A stretch of DNA of 64,000 nt. It comes from G963663495 sp963663495 (GTDB lineage: Bacteria; Bacteroidota; Rhodothermia; Rhodothermales; Bin80). Below the pieces are notes generated by a model. That model was given only the letters and a program-made list of their open reading frames with translations. It made no database searches and was not told the origin of the DNA. Both the position numbers and the translations under genes were made by a program. Within the stretch, counting starts at the first letter, position 1; each line of letters begins with the position of its first letter. The stretch covers positions 5,642,001 to 5,706,000 of the forward strand of contig OY760427.1 of the NCBI GenBank assembly GCA_963663495.1, written 5' to 3'. Positions 1 through 8,410 of this stretch are shown in pieces.

Positions 1-696
1 GGGGACCCAGCTACTCGGCGGCAGCTCCATGGATGCGGTAAGCAGCATCATCGGCATCATGATCAGCATGATGGGAGCAAACAAGGCCTTGAAAGACTGG
101 CCGACGGTGACGCCAGCACGTACCCCCTCCGTGAGGGGGTACGCCTCTCTCAGCATGATTACGCCGTAACCTAGCGCCGGTACGAGAATCAAAGTAAGCT
201 GCCCCCTCCAGCCAACACCAAGGTTTGCAAACACAAGGGTCAGGATAATGGCGGCAAGCAGGTTACCATAGGGGAACCACATGTGAAAGTGGTTCAGCTT
301 GGGGGTCTTGTTGTCCGGATACAGCGCCGCAACGAGCGGGTTACATCCTGCCTCAACGAGTCCCGCACCAAGGCCGGCAAAGAGCGACCCGGCTACAGCC
401 ATCACGTATCCTTGTGATGTCATGATGAGGATCGCGCCCAACACATGGCCCACAAACGCACCACGAACAATGGCGCGCATACCAATGGTGTCGCAGAGTG
501 GCGAAAAAATGACCTGGCTAATAGTGAAGCCAATAAAAAAGACGCCAGTAAACACCCCCAGCTGGGCATTTGTCAGCGCAAATTCCTGCTTGACGGAAAA
601 GGCGATGCCGGAGATCACGGTGAAGGCGAATGCCGTCGTCAGCAAGGCGAGGCAGCTGCCGTAAAAGAGTTTATCACGCTTAACGGAACCAGTCAT
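1..696 (-). CDS. MFS sugar-type permease, N-terminal part (runs off window)
   Basis: An open frame reads from an ATG at 694-696 to the window edge without a stop, 232 residues. The protein is almost entirely hydrophobic segments separated by short polar loops, as in the first six to seven helices of a Major Facilitator Superfamily transporter. A loop with SPLCDTIGMRAIVRG resembles MFS motif A between helices 2 and 3, and the segment with GAGLVEAGCNPLVAALYPD resembles FucP/sugar:proton symporters, where an NP motif follows a glycine-rich helix. The likely role is inner-membrane uptake of a sugar or polyol. It diverges from the dioxygenase gene at 998. The C-terminal half lies outside the window, so substrate cannot be assigned. 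The frame was found by reading the minus strand directly. Confidence 0.8.
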   Translation of the reverse strand, partial: MTGSVKRDKLFYGSCLALLTTAFAFTVISGIAFSVKQEFALTNAQLGVFTGVFFIGFTISQVIFSPLCDTIGMRAIVRGAFVGHVLGAILIMTSQGYVMAVAGSLFAGLGAGLVEAGCNPLVAALYPDNKTPKLNHFHMWFPYGNLLAAIILTLVFANLGVGWRGQLTLILVPALGYGVIMLREAYPLTEGVRAGVTVGQSFKALFAPIMLIMMPMMLLTASMELPPSSWVP

Positions 697-997
697 CGTT
701 ATTATTGGGGATTGGGCATTGCCAGTGGCAAGAAGGTTGGTTGCGGATGTGTTGTACACTATGGATAGCGGGAACGAAAAACTCCACCCTTACGATAACA
801 CGTACGCCTGTACATTTTCAAGGTCCCTACCCGTTCCGTTGCATAAATGACCGGAAAGGATTCAAATATAATTGTGTATCACCGGATGGCTAGCGCCTCT
901 TTATTCATCGGAGACGGCGATTTTGTTTACGGTGTACGAATCGGCACCGCCAATTGCGCCGTAGTGCGTCCCATCAAACCCCATGCATTAAGACATC
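697..997. other. Divergent intergenic region
   Basis: About 300 bp between the divergently transcribed permease and the dioxygenase. It should hold both promoters. I see no convincing coding frame, hairpin terminator or repeat; short open frames here are shadows without ribosome binding sites. Confidence 0.5.
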
Positions 998-1843
998 ATG
1001 CCGTCAGATTTGTCTCAGTTTCACGGTCCGATAACAGATCTTTTTGAAGGCTCAGGCGTCCGGCTTTCCGAGGAACAGGTTGCCTCTTATCGGGAGCATG
1101 GCTACCTGTCCGGTGTGCCCATGCTGACATCCGCCCAGGTGGAGGTTCTAAAGGGCCAGTTGGCAGAGCTAATGAAGCCGGGCCACGAAGGGCAGGAGTT
1201 TTGGCACGAGTACCATGTGAATGAGTCGGGCGACCCTGACAACCGACTCTTTCATGCCTTGGGTGCTTGGCGCATTCGCCCGGGTTTTCATGATGCGTTG
1301 TGGAATCCGGCCTTCACTGTACCGGCGTGCCAGCTGCTGGGCGGACCGGTCCGGTTCTGGCATGACCAGCTGTTTTGCAAGCCTGCCCGGCATGGCGGCG
1401 TAGTGGCTTGGCACCAAGATTATTCTTATTGGACGCGAACGACGCCGATGCGCCATTTAACGTGCTGGATAGGACTTGACGACGCGACTGCCGACAACGG
1501 GTGTCTCTACTACATTCCGGGTAGTCACCACTGGAAATTGCTTCCCGTTACCGGTCTCGCCACCGACATGGAAGCCATCCATGAAGTACTGACACCGGAG
1601 CAGAAGGCGGCGTTCAATCCTGTGGCGATACCTCTTGAGAGGGGGTATGCGACATTCCACCATCCTCATCTGGTGCACGGATCGTATGCGAATCGGACGG
1701 ACCGCCCCCGACGAGCGATGGTGATTAACGTTTTCCGAGACGGCGTCCGGTCGAACGCCAATGAGCCCTTATTAAACGGTGCAACGGTAATCCTGCGAGG
1801 ACAAGAGATGGGAGGCCGGTTTTTCCCGCTCTTGGGGGCCTGA
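998..1843 (+). CDS. Phytanoyl-CoA dioxygenase (PhyH) family protein
   Basis: 281 residues. PhyH proteins are Fe(II)/2-oxoglutarate oxygenases with a double-stranded beta-helix fold. The iron triad is visible: WHQDYSYW (about residue 140) supplies the His-x-Asp pair, and the distal His is in VHGSYANRTDRPRRA (about residue 227), whose following Arg is the expected 2-oxoglutarate carboxylate ligand. No signal peptide is seen, so it is probably cytoplasmic. The family hydroxylates small molecules and lipids; in marine bacteria many paralogues act in degradation or natural product pathways, so the substrate is open. Start ATG at 998 is the only one ahead of conserved sequence. A GIY-YIG gene follows 30 bp downstream on the same strand, probably not functionally related. 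Confidence 0.88.
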   Translation: MPSDLSQFHGPITDLFEGSGVRLSEEQVASYREHGYLSGVPMLTSAQVEVLKGQLAELMKPGHEGQEFWHEYHVNESGDPDNRLFHALGAWRIRPGFHDALWNPAFTVPACQLLGGPVRFWHDQLFCKPARHGGVVAWHQDYSYWTRTTPMRHLTCWIGLDDATADNGCLYYIPGSHHWKLLPVTGLATDMEAIHEVLTPEQKAAFNPVAIPLERGYATFHHPHLVHGSYANRTDRPRRAMVINVFRDGVRSNANEPLLNGATVILRGQEMGGRFFPLLGA

Positions 1844-1873
1844 TACCAGGTCACAACCGCATATTCCCCCGGG

Positions 1874-2470
1874 ATGGCTGATAGCGCTCAAAATACCAAG
1901 TTTCGTCGTGTTGCGGGGGTTCCTAAGGGCATGTTGAGTGACCCCATTGTGCAGAGCGTAATTTGGCTTAACTCTTTTGACAAACGCCGCCGGGAATACA
2001 AGAAGCTGGGATGGGTCTACGTCGCGCGGAACGCATGCTTTGCCGATCCTGTCTTCAAGATTGGTCAAACGAGGGTCTCGCCAATCGTGCGGGTAGAGGG
2101 GCTGAGCAGTTCCACATCAGTCTATCAACCGTTCGAGCTGGTGTATTTTGTCCATGTTTCACATCGCTACGAAGCCGAGAACCATGTCCATAAAGCTTTG
2201 GCAAGCTCGCGGGTCAACCCGGCGAAGGAGTTTTTTGATGCTCCGATCATGACGGTGGTTCGGGCCCTTGATGAAGCGGCGAACAGTTGGCCCATTCAGC
2301 TTGGAAAAACGCCGCGTTATGGTTATTTGGGTCCCGCGTTAATACCGCGAGTGGTAGTGTGTCGGAACTGCGGCGGGAAGTGCAAGATGCCTCGTTTGCT
2401 TATCAGTATTCATGTGACCTGCAAGCACTGCTCCTCGGGGTTCAATGTGATTTCTGACGTAGCCGGATAG
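1874..2470 (+). CDS. GIY-YIG (T5orf172/Mug113-like) protein with C-terminal zinc ribbon
   Basis: 198 residues. The centre (about 45-125) has the layout of the T5orf172 branch of GIY-YIG nucleases: GWVYVARN, then VFKIGQTR, an Arg a few residues on (VRVEGL), a Glu in YEAENHVHKAL at the position of the metal-binding Glu, and a closing EFFDAP. The C-terminus has two Cys pairs, CRNCGGKC and CKHC, spaced like a zinc ribbon, consistent with nucleic acid binding. It is not a canonical homing enzyme or UvrC. T5orf172 proteins are common in phages, plasmids and defence islands, so it may be accessory DNA processing. The stop codon lies 5 bp from an IS1595-type inverted repeat, so the original downstream neighbour has been lost. 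Confidence 0.7.
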   Translation: MADSAQNTKFRRVAGVPKGMLSDPIVQSVIWLNSFDKRRREYKKLGWVYVARNACFADPVFKIGQTRVSPIVRVEGLSSSTSVYQPFELVYFVHVSHRYEAENHVHKALASSRVNPAKEFFDAPIMTVVRALDEAANSWPIQLGKTPRYGYLGPALIPRVVVCRNCGGKCKMPRLLISIHVTCKHCSSGFNVISDVAG

Positions 2471-2474
2471 ATTG

Positions 2475-2610
2475 GGGAGTTATATGGCTGAGTGCCACGC
2501 GTTTTCGCAGGAGTTACTTTTTGTGCTTTGGTGGTGCAGACAGGATGGCTTTCGCCAGTTCTTCATAATCGGTTCCCGCTTTTCACGAACAAACTGCAAT
2601 TATTTCAAAT
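2475..2610. mobile_element. Scrambled IS1595-type terminal fragments
   Basis: The sequence from 2475 (GGGAGTTATATGGCTGAGTG) matches the inverted repeat that opens the IS1595-type element at 61054. Then 2560-2603, read on the minus strand, matches 61094-61137 just inside that element (shared core TTGAAATAATTGCAGTTT and GCGGGAACCGA). The two segments are therefore inverted relative to each other compared with 61054. This could be a deletion/inversion derivative or a decayed MITE-like element; no transposase frame remains. Confidence 0.5.
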
Positions 2611-2873
2611 AACTCAACCTAACTTAGCCATTTCGTAGTGCTACTAACCCACGGAATTCTCCCGTGGCCATATTTGGACCGTTTTTTTCAGGAGCAATGG
2701 ATGGTGAGATTTACCGGATCGGTTGAAGTTGGTTTAGGGTGGTTTGAATCCCTGATTACCTGGTGTTTTGCCGCCTTTTTCGCTGCGATCTATCTCGGAT
2801 CGTTTCCATCGGACGTAGCTCTGGTGGCTCCATCTGGAGTACGCTATCTCAACCGTTGTGAAGGGACCATGCG
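2611..2873. other. Downstream flank of IS1634 transposase
   Basis: About 260 bp between the IS1595-type debris and the 3' end of the IS1634 transposase gene. It probably contains the IS1634 right end. I could not identify the terminal repeat by eye, and the open frame that crosses it is the antisense shadow of the transposase. Confidence 0.35.
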
Positions 2874-4697
2874 TCATGAGTCTGGAGGCTTCTGGCTCAC
2901 CGGTGCACTCGCTTCCTCCACATGCTCGGTCACGGTGCGGGTCGCATCCGGATCATACACGTATCCCAGTACCGCAAAGAACTGTACCATACACGGAGGC
3001 AGATCCTGATCCACCTCCGTGATCAGGTACCGATATTGGTTCTTAACCATCTTGGTCGTAATCCGACGAATCCCGTTCAACCTGTCTCGGATCGTCGCCC
3101 AACTATCATGAATCCCGCATTCCTTGAGTCTGGTGCGAACCAGATGGGCAGCATGATAAGCCAGTACCGTGATGAACAGATGCCCTTCAATGCGGTCATC
3201 TCTGCTGTGGTAGATGGGCCGTAGACCGAGGTCCGATTTCATGACTCTGAATGTGCGCTCAATCTCTGTAAGTCGCCAGTAGGTTCGTGCAACCTTTTCC
3301 ACCGACCATCCGGTATGACTGGTCCGAAGCACATACCCTCCGCTGGCCTGGGTGCGACGCGCATGCGAAGCATGCCGGGTCACCGTAACGGATGCTGCAT
3401 GCTTGGTGCACTCCTTTTTGCTGACCTCTACCTCATACAGGTGTGAGACCTTCTTGTACTTTTCCTTCAGACGACCAACCTTTATCGTGACCTTTTCATA
3501 GTTCTTCAAGTACCCGGGTTTCGAGAGTCCCTCATGTAGTGTAGTGAGCGCCTTCACAAACTTCTTGCATTGGGTTTCAAGGATCTGATCCTCCTTCGCC
3601 TGCTTGGCCTCACTGTGCACAAACACGCGCAGTTCCGCATTGTCTTCAACATCTTCAACATCTTTTTCCTCTTTGGTGATCTTCCAGGCTTTGATCTTGA
3701 CTCCCCCGGCGGTCGTAAACTGTTGATCCGGCTTGTTTTCGGGGACTGGAGGGGCTTTGGAACGCTCCATGGTGATCCAGTCCAGTCCCTGTCCTTTCAG
3801 GTACTGTAGATTCTTCTCCGTCGCAATGCCGGAGTCCATAATCACTGTGGGCGTAGCGCCGTTTAGTTTCTCAATCGCCTCTTTGAGCGTTGCCGGTTCC
3901 CCTGCATCGCTCGGCAGGATCTGCACATTGCGGGGGAACCCCGAACCATCCAGGGTGAGCGCCAGCGTAACCAACGGACAGTCACTGCGCTTCTCCTTGC
4001 TGCGCCCATGCGACAACAACTTCCCTTTCTTCTTGCCGTGGTAATAGGTATTGGTTAAATCATAAAAGACGATCGTTTCTTCAAACTGCAATACCGCTTT
4101 GGTAATGCCAAAGAGTTTCTCCAGGATCTGATCCATATGCTTATGGATCAGATCAGTGCAACGATAGAGGGTGTTGAGACTCGGGGGTTCCAAATCCAGA
4201 AGCTGCAGAACACTGGAGGTTTTACACAGCCATTTATGCGTTTCTCGTTCACTGCCCGGGTGGAGCATACGTCCGACGATCAGCGCACAGCAGAGCTTGA
4301 CGTGTTTCTCGCAGAAGTTGAGCGAACGTAGCAGTACAGCCAGTCCGAGCTGTTCCAATGTCTGAAGGATCAGTCGTTCTCCGCCGACGGTCCGGGAATC
4401 GGGATGGGTTGTTTTCTCTGGATCAATGAGGAGTTGCTGATGGGATGTGCGATGGATGTCGTAGCCCTTGCTTTCGAGATGTGCAACGATGTCGTCGACC
4501 GCATTGAGAAAGGCTTCATCATTCTGGAAAGGGAGGATAGCTTTCCCTTTGAGTCGGGCAGTAACGCAATGGGTCAGTTCCCCCCACAGACTGCGGGGGA
4601 TGTTGAAGTTCGGGCCGAGATTAAGGAGGGTGCGGTGTTTGGAGGTACCGTCTTTGCGATAGGATTCGATGAGGGCAAAGCTCTGCCCTTCCCCCAT
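2874..4697 (-). CDS. IS1634-family (IS4 superfamily) transposase
   Basis: 607 residues, an uninterrupted frame near the usual length for the IS1634 family. The DDE core is visible: VFYDLTNTYYHGKKKGK carries the first Asp, PTVIMDSGIATEKN the second, and YWRLTEIERTFRVMKSDL is the Y-(2)-R-(3)-E-(6)-K signature containing the catalytic Glu. The N-terminal 120 residues include the usual DNA-binding region. It catalyses cut-and-paste movement of the surrounding element. The 5' flank (4698-4815) is present and reappears at 7395 and 16480 as orphan left ends, so this family has been rearranged repeatedly here. Because the gene is intact, this copy may still be active if both ends are present. Confidence 0.92.
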   Translation of the reverse strand: MGEGQSFALIESYRKDGTSKHRTLLNLGPNFNIPRSLWGELTHCVTARLKGKAILPFQNDEAFLNAVDDIVAHLESKGYDIHRTSHQQLLIDPEKTTHPDSRTVGGERLILQTLEQLGLAVLLRSLNFCEKHVKLCCALIVGRMLHPGSERETHKWLCKTSSVLQLLDLEPPSLNTLYRCTDLIHKHMDQILEKLFGITKAVLQFEETIVFYDLTNTYYHGKKKGKLLSHGRSKEKRSDCPLVTLALTLDGSGFPRNVQILPSDAGEPATLKEAIEKLNGATPTVIMDSGIATEKNLQYLKGQGLDWITMERSKAPPVPENKPDQQFTTAGGVKIKAWKITKEEKDVEDVEDNAELRVFVHSEAKQAKEDQILETQCKKFVKALTTLHEGLSKPGYLKNYEKVTIKVGRLKEKYKKVSHLYEVEVSKKECTKHAASVTVTRHASHARRTQASGGYVLRTSHTGWSVEKVARTYWRLTEIERTFRVMKSDLGLRPIYHSRDDRIEGHLFITVLAYHAAHLVRTRLKECGIHDSWATIRDRLNGIRRITTKMVKNQYRYLITEVDQDLPPCMVQFFAVLGYVYDPDATRTVTEHVEEASAPVSQKPPDS

Positions 4698-4861
4698 AAA
4701 TCATCCAACACGGTTCGATTGTTCGTCAGTTTTGGTCAACTCTCGCTGGCATGGCTGTCGGAATATCTCGGGTATTTCGACCTGACAGGTATGGTGTGTG
4801 ACTTGAGGTGAATAATGCCGTCCTCTCGTGCGGATACGCGATCTCTTCCTGCGCCGCTTCC
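4698..4861 (-). mobile_element. IS1634 left end joined to IS66 tnpA fragment
   Basis: Going upstream of the IS1634 gene on the minus strand, the left end of that element (about 4698-4810) runs directly into a 45-bp piece of IS66 tnpA (about 4812-4861; translation REAAQEEIAYPHER-like, compare the intact IS66 tnpA at 46501). The same junction, nearly base for base, recurs on the plus strand at about 7360-7530 and 16445-16537, so it was copied as a unit. Confidence 0.6.
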
Positions 4862-7079
4862 ACTGCCATCCTACCACTTCAGGTATTTGACATTTTGCTA
4901 CTTGTTTTTTATGTTGTGGCATGCTTCAGCGAAGTCAGGTCTTACGAACGCTCACCGCTCCCTGCAATGGAGAGCGTTTGGACAGGGTTCTTGCCGACGA
5001 TCGTTGGCGGTTTCGCACGCAGATAGCGCGCGCTGTCTGTGAAGAGTTCGGGTTTGTTGATGCACGGGGCGAACCGCAGGTGAGCAACTGTGCGCAGGCT
5101 TTATCGAAGTTGGAGGCCCGGGGGAGGATTGTGTTGCCCAAGCCCGAGAATTGTAATGCGGCTAAGGCGGAACCGCGTAGGCGCGAGGAGCGGGTACCGG
5201 ATCCGATAGCGTTACCGGACACGGTACACGGTGTCCGGGGGTTGACGATTGAGTTGGTTGAGACGGACGAGCAGCGTATGGTGTGGAACACGTTGCTGCA
5301 CTTTGAGCATCCGAGGCGTACGACCACATTTGTGGGAGCGCAGGTACGCTATCTGATAGGCAGTGCCCATGGTTACCTGGGAGCGGTGGGATTTTCGGCG
5401 GCGGCGTTGTGCCTGGCGCCCAGAGAGCACTGGATGGCGTGGAGTGATGAGCAGCGCAAGGCGCATTTGCACCGTGTGGTGTGTTTGAGTCGTTTTCTGA
5501 TACGGGGGCAGTGTCAGGATTTGGCCAGCCATGTACTGGGTAAGGTATTGAGACGGTTGGCGGATGATTTTCAGGCACGGTACTGTTACCGTCCCTGGGT
5601 TGTCGAAACGTATGTGGATCCCCAAGGGGAAGGAGCGTGTTTTGAGGTGAACAATTTTGTATTGATCGGCCATACCGCAGGCGGAAAGCGGCACAAGGAG
5701 GCAAAGGAAGAGGATCCCAAGGGGCTGTATGTATACGAGTTGGACAAAGAATGGCGCGGGACCTTGGGGGAACCGGAGGAGGAGTTGCGTCCGGTGAGGG
5801 ATCCGCACGAGGGGATTGACAGTGCGCAGTGGGCCGAAACGGAGTTTGGCGGAGCGCCATTGGGAGACAGGCGGTTGTCTGTGCGACTGGTAAAGAGTAC
5901 GTCCATGTTGGCCGATGTGATAGGCCACAGCATTACCGCGCATACGGATGCGGACCGCGCGGCGGTGAAGGGGCATTACCGGTTATTGGAGAGCAAGAAG
6001 GACAAAACGGTAACGCCGGAGAACATATTGGCGCCGCATCGTGGGCGTACGATAGAGCGCATGCGTAGTCAGGAGACCGTGTTATGCATCCAGGACACGA
6101 CGAAGTTGCGGTACAGTACGCGGCCGGCGTGTACGGATTTGGAGGTAATAGGGAGTAATCAGACGACGGCGAAGACGCTGGGGTTGCCGTTGCATGCGAC
6201 GCTGGTGGTGACGGAGGATGGATTGCCGTTGGGGGTGTTGCGTGGCAGCTTCAAGGATCCGGAGGAGGGTCCGCATGCTCCGCGGACGCAGCAGTGGATA
6301 GACGGGTTCAAGGATATATGCGAGGCGGCGGAGGAGCTGTCCGGCGAGACGCAGGTGATCTGTGTTGCGGACCGGGAGGCGGACAGCTTTGCTATGTTTG
6401 CCGAGCAGCGCAGACAGGGTAAGGCGGAGGTATTGATACGAGCGAAGCATGATCGCAAGCTGTTGGATGATCGCAAGCTGTTTGCGGTAATGCGCAGTGG
6501 TAAGGCTCCGGGGAATGTGGAGATAGAGATACAGCGGGTGACGGCGCGCAAGAAGCAGGCGCGCAAGCAGGCACGGAAGGGTCGCAGTTACCGGATGGTC
6601 AATACGGAGGTACGCTACGGGAGGTTCTTGTTGCCGGATCCGAAGAACGAGGAGGAGCCGGTGGTGATGTACGGGGTGCATGTGATGGAGGTGGAGCCTC
6701 CGGGGGATGCGCTGCCGGTGGAGTGGATGCTATTGACCAGCATGGAGGTAGGGAGCGTAGCGGATGCACGGCGGGTGTTGGCAATGTATCTCAAGCGGTG
6801 GCGGGTGGAAGACTTCTTCCGCGTGCTCAAGAGTGGGTGCAAGGTAGAGCGTTTGGGTCTGCGTACCTCGTTGCGTCTGCAGCGAGCAATAACGATGTAT
6901 TGTGTGATATCCTGGCGCGTCATGACCTTGGTGCAATTGGGTCGGGAGGTGCCGGAGCTGGACGCGGATGTCTTTTTCACGGAGATGGAGCTGCGATTCT
7001 TGGATGGATAGGCAGCACGGGTAAAGCTGCCGAAGCCCAGTACTTTGGGAGCTGCTATCCTGATCGTAGCGGTGCTCGG
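4862..7079 (+). mobile_element. DruA-type IS4 element copy 1, right end lost
   Basis: The element appears to begin near 4862 inside IS66 tnpA; its outer sequence (CTACCACTTCAGGTATTTGACA) resembles the right ends of copies 2 and 3 (CTACCGTGT... and a nearby TACTTGACACTG). At 7080 it is cut by an IS66 left terminal repeat, so the right terminal repeat and last 40 or so codons are missing. A fragment of a second element of this subtype lies at 15954-16437. Confidence 0.6.
4921..7011 (+). CDS. Tn5/IS4-type transposase fused to N-terminal DruA (DUF4338) domain, copy 1
   Basis: 696 residues in one frame. Residues about 10-260 look like DruA/DUF4338: a winged-helix-like start (FGFVDARGEPQVSNCAQALS), then VRGLTIELVETDEQ, VRYLIGSAHGYLGAVGFSAA, CQDLASHVLGKVLRRLADDF and YRPWVVETYVDP. 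Residues about 303-356 match the Tn5 transposase DNA-binding domain (WAETEFGGAPLGDRRLSVRL). From 357 on comes a DDE core: Asp in LCIQDTTKLRYSTRP, Asp in VADREADSF, and YLKRWRVEDFFRVLKSGCK with the YREK signature. The family moves DNA by cut and paste; what the DruA part does in a transposase is not known to me. A TAG at 7009 ends the frame, but the same frame continues with homologous sequence (KLPKPSTLGAAILIVAVLG) until the IS66 end at 7080, so the protein is truncated. Confidence 0.85.
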   Translation: MLQRSQVLRTLTAPCNGERLDRVLADDRWRFRTQIARAVCEEFGFVDARGEPQVSNCAQALSKLEARGRIVLPKPENCNAAKAEPRRREERVPDPIALPDTVHGVRGLTIELVETDEQRMVWNTLLHFEHPRRTTTFVGAQVRYLIGSAHGYLGAVGFSAAALCLAPREHWMAWSDEQRKAHLHRVVCLSRFLIRGQCQDLASHVLGKVLRRLADDFQARYCYRPWVVETYVDPQGEGACFEVNNFVLIGHTAGGKRHKEAKEEDPKGLYVYELDKEWRGTLGEPEEELRPVRDPHEGIDSAQWAETEFGGAPLGDRRLSVRLVKSTSMLADVIGHSITAHTDADRAAVKGHYRLLESKKDKTVTPENILAPHRGRTIERMRSQETVLCIQDTTKLRYSTRPACTDLEVIGSNQTTAKTLGLPLHATLVVTEDGLPLGVLRGSFKDPEEGPHAPRTQQWIDGFKDICEAAEELSGETQVICVADREADSFAMFAEQRRQGKAEVLIRAKHDRKLLDDRKLFAVMRSGKAPGNVEIEIQRVTARKKQARKQARKGRSYRMVNTEVRYGRFLLPDPKNEEEPVVMYGVHVMEVEPPGDALPVEWMLLTSMEVGSVADARRVLAMYLKRWRVEDFFRVLKSGCKVERLGLRTSLRLQRAITMYCVISWRVMTLVQLGREVPELDADVFFTEMELRFLDG

Positions 7080-7394
7080 GTGAGCGTGCGGTGAACTGCA
7101 TCTTGATTAGGTGACGGGTTCTGTATAGCTTACCCGTAGACGTGAGAACCCAGACCCCGGACCGCATGGTACAGCCCAGACGTACGGCGGAAGAGATGTT
7201 TCCGCTGGTAGAGCAGTATAACGAAAGGACCCGGTCCGCAGCGGCGTCTTGCACAGAGCAGGGCATCTCGTACGGACCGTTGAATTACTGGAGGCAGAAG
7301 TATCGCCAGGAGACTGCAGCCGAGGGTTCGTGGATGTAGGCAATGCAGCGCCAAGGGAAGCGGCGCAGGAAGAGATCGCGTATCCGCACGAGAG
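7080..7394 (+). mobile_element. IS66 left end with decayed tnpA
   Basis: Begins with an IS66-type terminal repeat (TGAGCGTGCGGTGAACTGCATC, compare GTAAGC.TGCGGTGAA at the intact copy). It then encodes a short TnpA-like product (about 7166-7339; MVQPRRTAEEMFPLVEQYNE, GISYGPLNYWRQKYRQE), the helix-turn-helix accessory protein of IS66. The frame breaks at about 7336 and continues in another frame (VGNAAPREAAQEEIAYPHER) until it joins an IS1634 left end. Non-functional. Confidence 0.75.
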
Positions 7395-7533
7395 GATGGC
7401 ATTATTCACCTCAGGTCACACACCATACCTGTTAGGCCGAAATACCCGAGATATTCCGACAGCCATGCCAGCGATACTTGACCATACCTGCGAACAATCG
7501 AACCGTAATGGATGATTTATGGGTACAGGGCAG
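7395..7533 (+). mobile_element. Orphan IS1634 left end
   Basis: Near-identical in inverted orientation to 4698-4815, including the transposase start region. The start codon at 7519 is followed after six codons by a stop (ATGGGTACAGGGCAGCGCTAG), where the sequence switches to an IS66 right end. Confidence 0.65.
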
Positions 7534-7624
7534 CGCTAGCCCATAAACCTTCGAACCGCACTCTAACTTACTCTAATTGAGAGAGTAAATACCCTCGGTT
7601 ATAATGTACTTCACCGGACGGACA
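7534..7624 (+). mobile_element. IS66 right-end fragment abutting the CRISPR array
   Basis: About 90 bp almost identical to 43022-43112, the right end of the IS66 remnant downstream of its tnpC. It ends ...TTCACCGGACGGACAC, an IS66-type terminal repeat, and the very next bases are the 3' 17 bases of a CRISPR repeat. An IS66 insertion therefore appears to have cut the array inside a repeat. Confidence 0.65.
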
Positions 7625-8094
7625 CGGGCGGTCCGTGCGAGACTGGTATTGCAGCGGCAGATGGGGTTAAGCCACAACCTGCTTTCAATCCCCTAGTAGG
7701 CGGGGCGGTCCGTGCGAGCTACTTCAGTAGAAGAAGCGACTAAACTATTGGCGTAGCTTTCAATCCCCTAGTAGGCGGGGCGGTCCGTGCGAGGTATGCG
7801 ACGGATGTTATGACGGATCATACGTGTGCGATCTTTCAATCCCCTAGTAGGCGGGGCGGTCCGTGCGAGTAAGAGGGAGCTCTTACAACTACGCATCTGA
7901 CGTACAAGACTTTCAATCCCCTAGTAGGCGGGGCGGTCCGTGCGAGATCTTGATTTTATTCATTAAATGGCAAGAGCCATGACTTTCAATCCCCTAGTAG
8001 GCGGGGCGGTCCGTGCGAGCGTTTGCGGTTACGCGGAGCGGGGGAGGTGCGTTAGGTCTTTCAATCCCCTAGTAGGCGGGGCGGTCCGTGCGAG
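7625..8094 (-). CRISPR. CRISPR array, six full repeats plus one truncated repeat
   Basis: Six identical 37-bp repeats start at 7682, 7757, 7833, 7910, 7983 and 8058; each begins CTTTCAATCCCC and ends GGTCCGTGCGAG on the plus strand. Five spacers of 36-40 bp separate them, and a sixth (7642-7681) follows a partial repeat at 7625-7641. On the minus strand the repeat ends in ATTGAAAG, the common 3' handle of type I and III arrays, so transcription is most likely leftward from a leader in 8095-8410. The far (oldest) end is cut by IS66. The identical repeats suggest recent activity; without effector genes in the window the subtype cannot be set. Short frames across the array are artefacts of the repeat. 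Confidence 0.97.
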
Positions 8095-8410
8095 AGTACC
8101 CTATGGTTCTCGTCCAGACGATAGAATAGCGGCTCACAAGCGTCACAGCATCGCACGCAGTATGTTGCTGAAAATACGACACGTAGCAGAATGATGCCCT
8201 GATCGTTGGCGCAAAGATCCGCCAACGGAACAATGACTCCAACGCCAGTTTTCGTAACCGAACAACCCAAGCTAATACAAACGCGATCAAAAGGCAACAT
8301 CAACCCGATTCAAGATCCCTCATCAGACATAAGGCCCGAACATACAAGCGTTTATACTCATTCGTAACTAAGCCACTGCGCATATGTCTTTGGACGTTAC
8401 GAATCCGGCC
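8095..8410 (-). promoter_or_regulatory. Probable CRISPR leader
   Basis: Roughly 315 bp between the first repeat and the stop codon of cas2, with no gene of its own. The position between cas2 and the array, on the side from which the minus-strand array would be transcribed, is where a leader is expected. I did not identify a specific promoter or IHF site. Confidence 0.5.

Noticed and set aside
299..768. Plus-strand frames over the MFS gene
   Set aside because: Antisense of the permease, which has a clear membrane protein pattern on the minus strand.
5162..5976. Long minus-strand frames of 230-254 codons antisense to the DruA-type transposase
   Set aside because: They mirror the transposase codon structure, have biased composition (Pro, Arg, His rich) and no domain; antisense shadows.
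7967..8194. Open frame containing NPLVGGAVRA repeats
   Set aside because: It is a translation of CRISPR repeats and part of the leader, not a protein.
8095..8410. A second CRISPR array or degenerate repeats downstream of 8094
   Set aside because: No further match to the 37-bp repeat was found on either strand.
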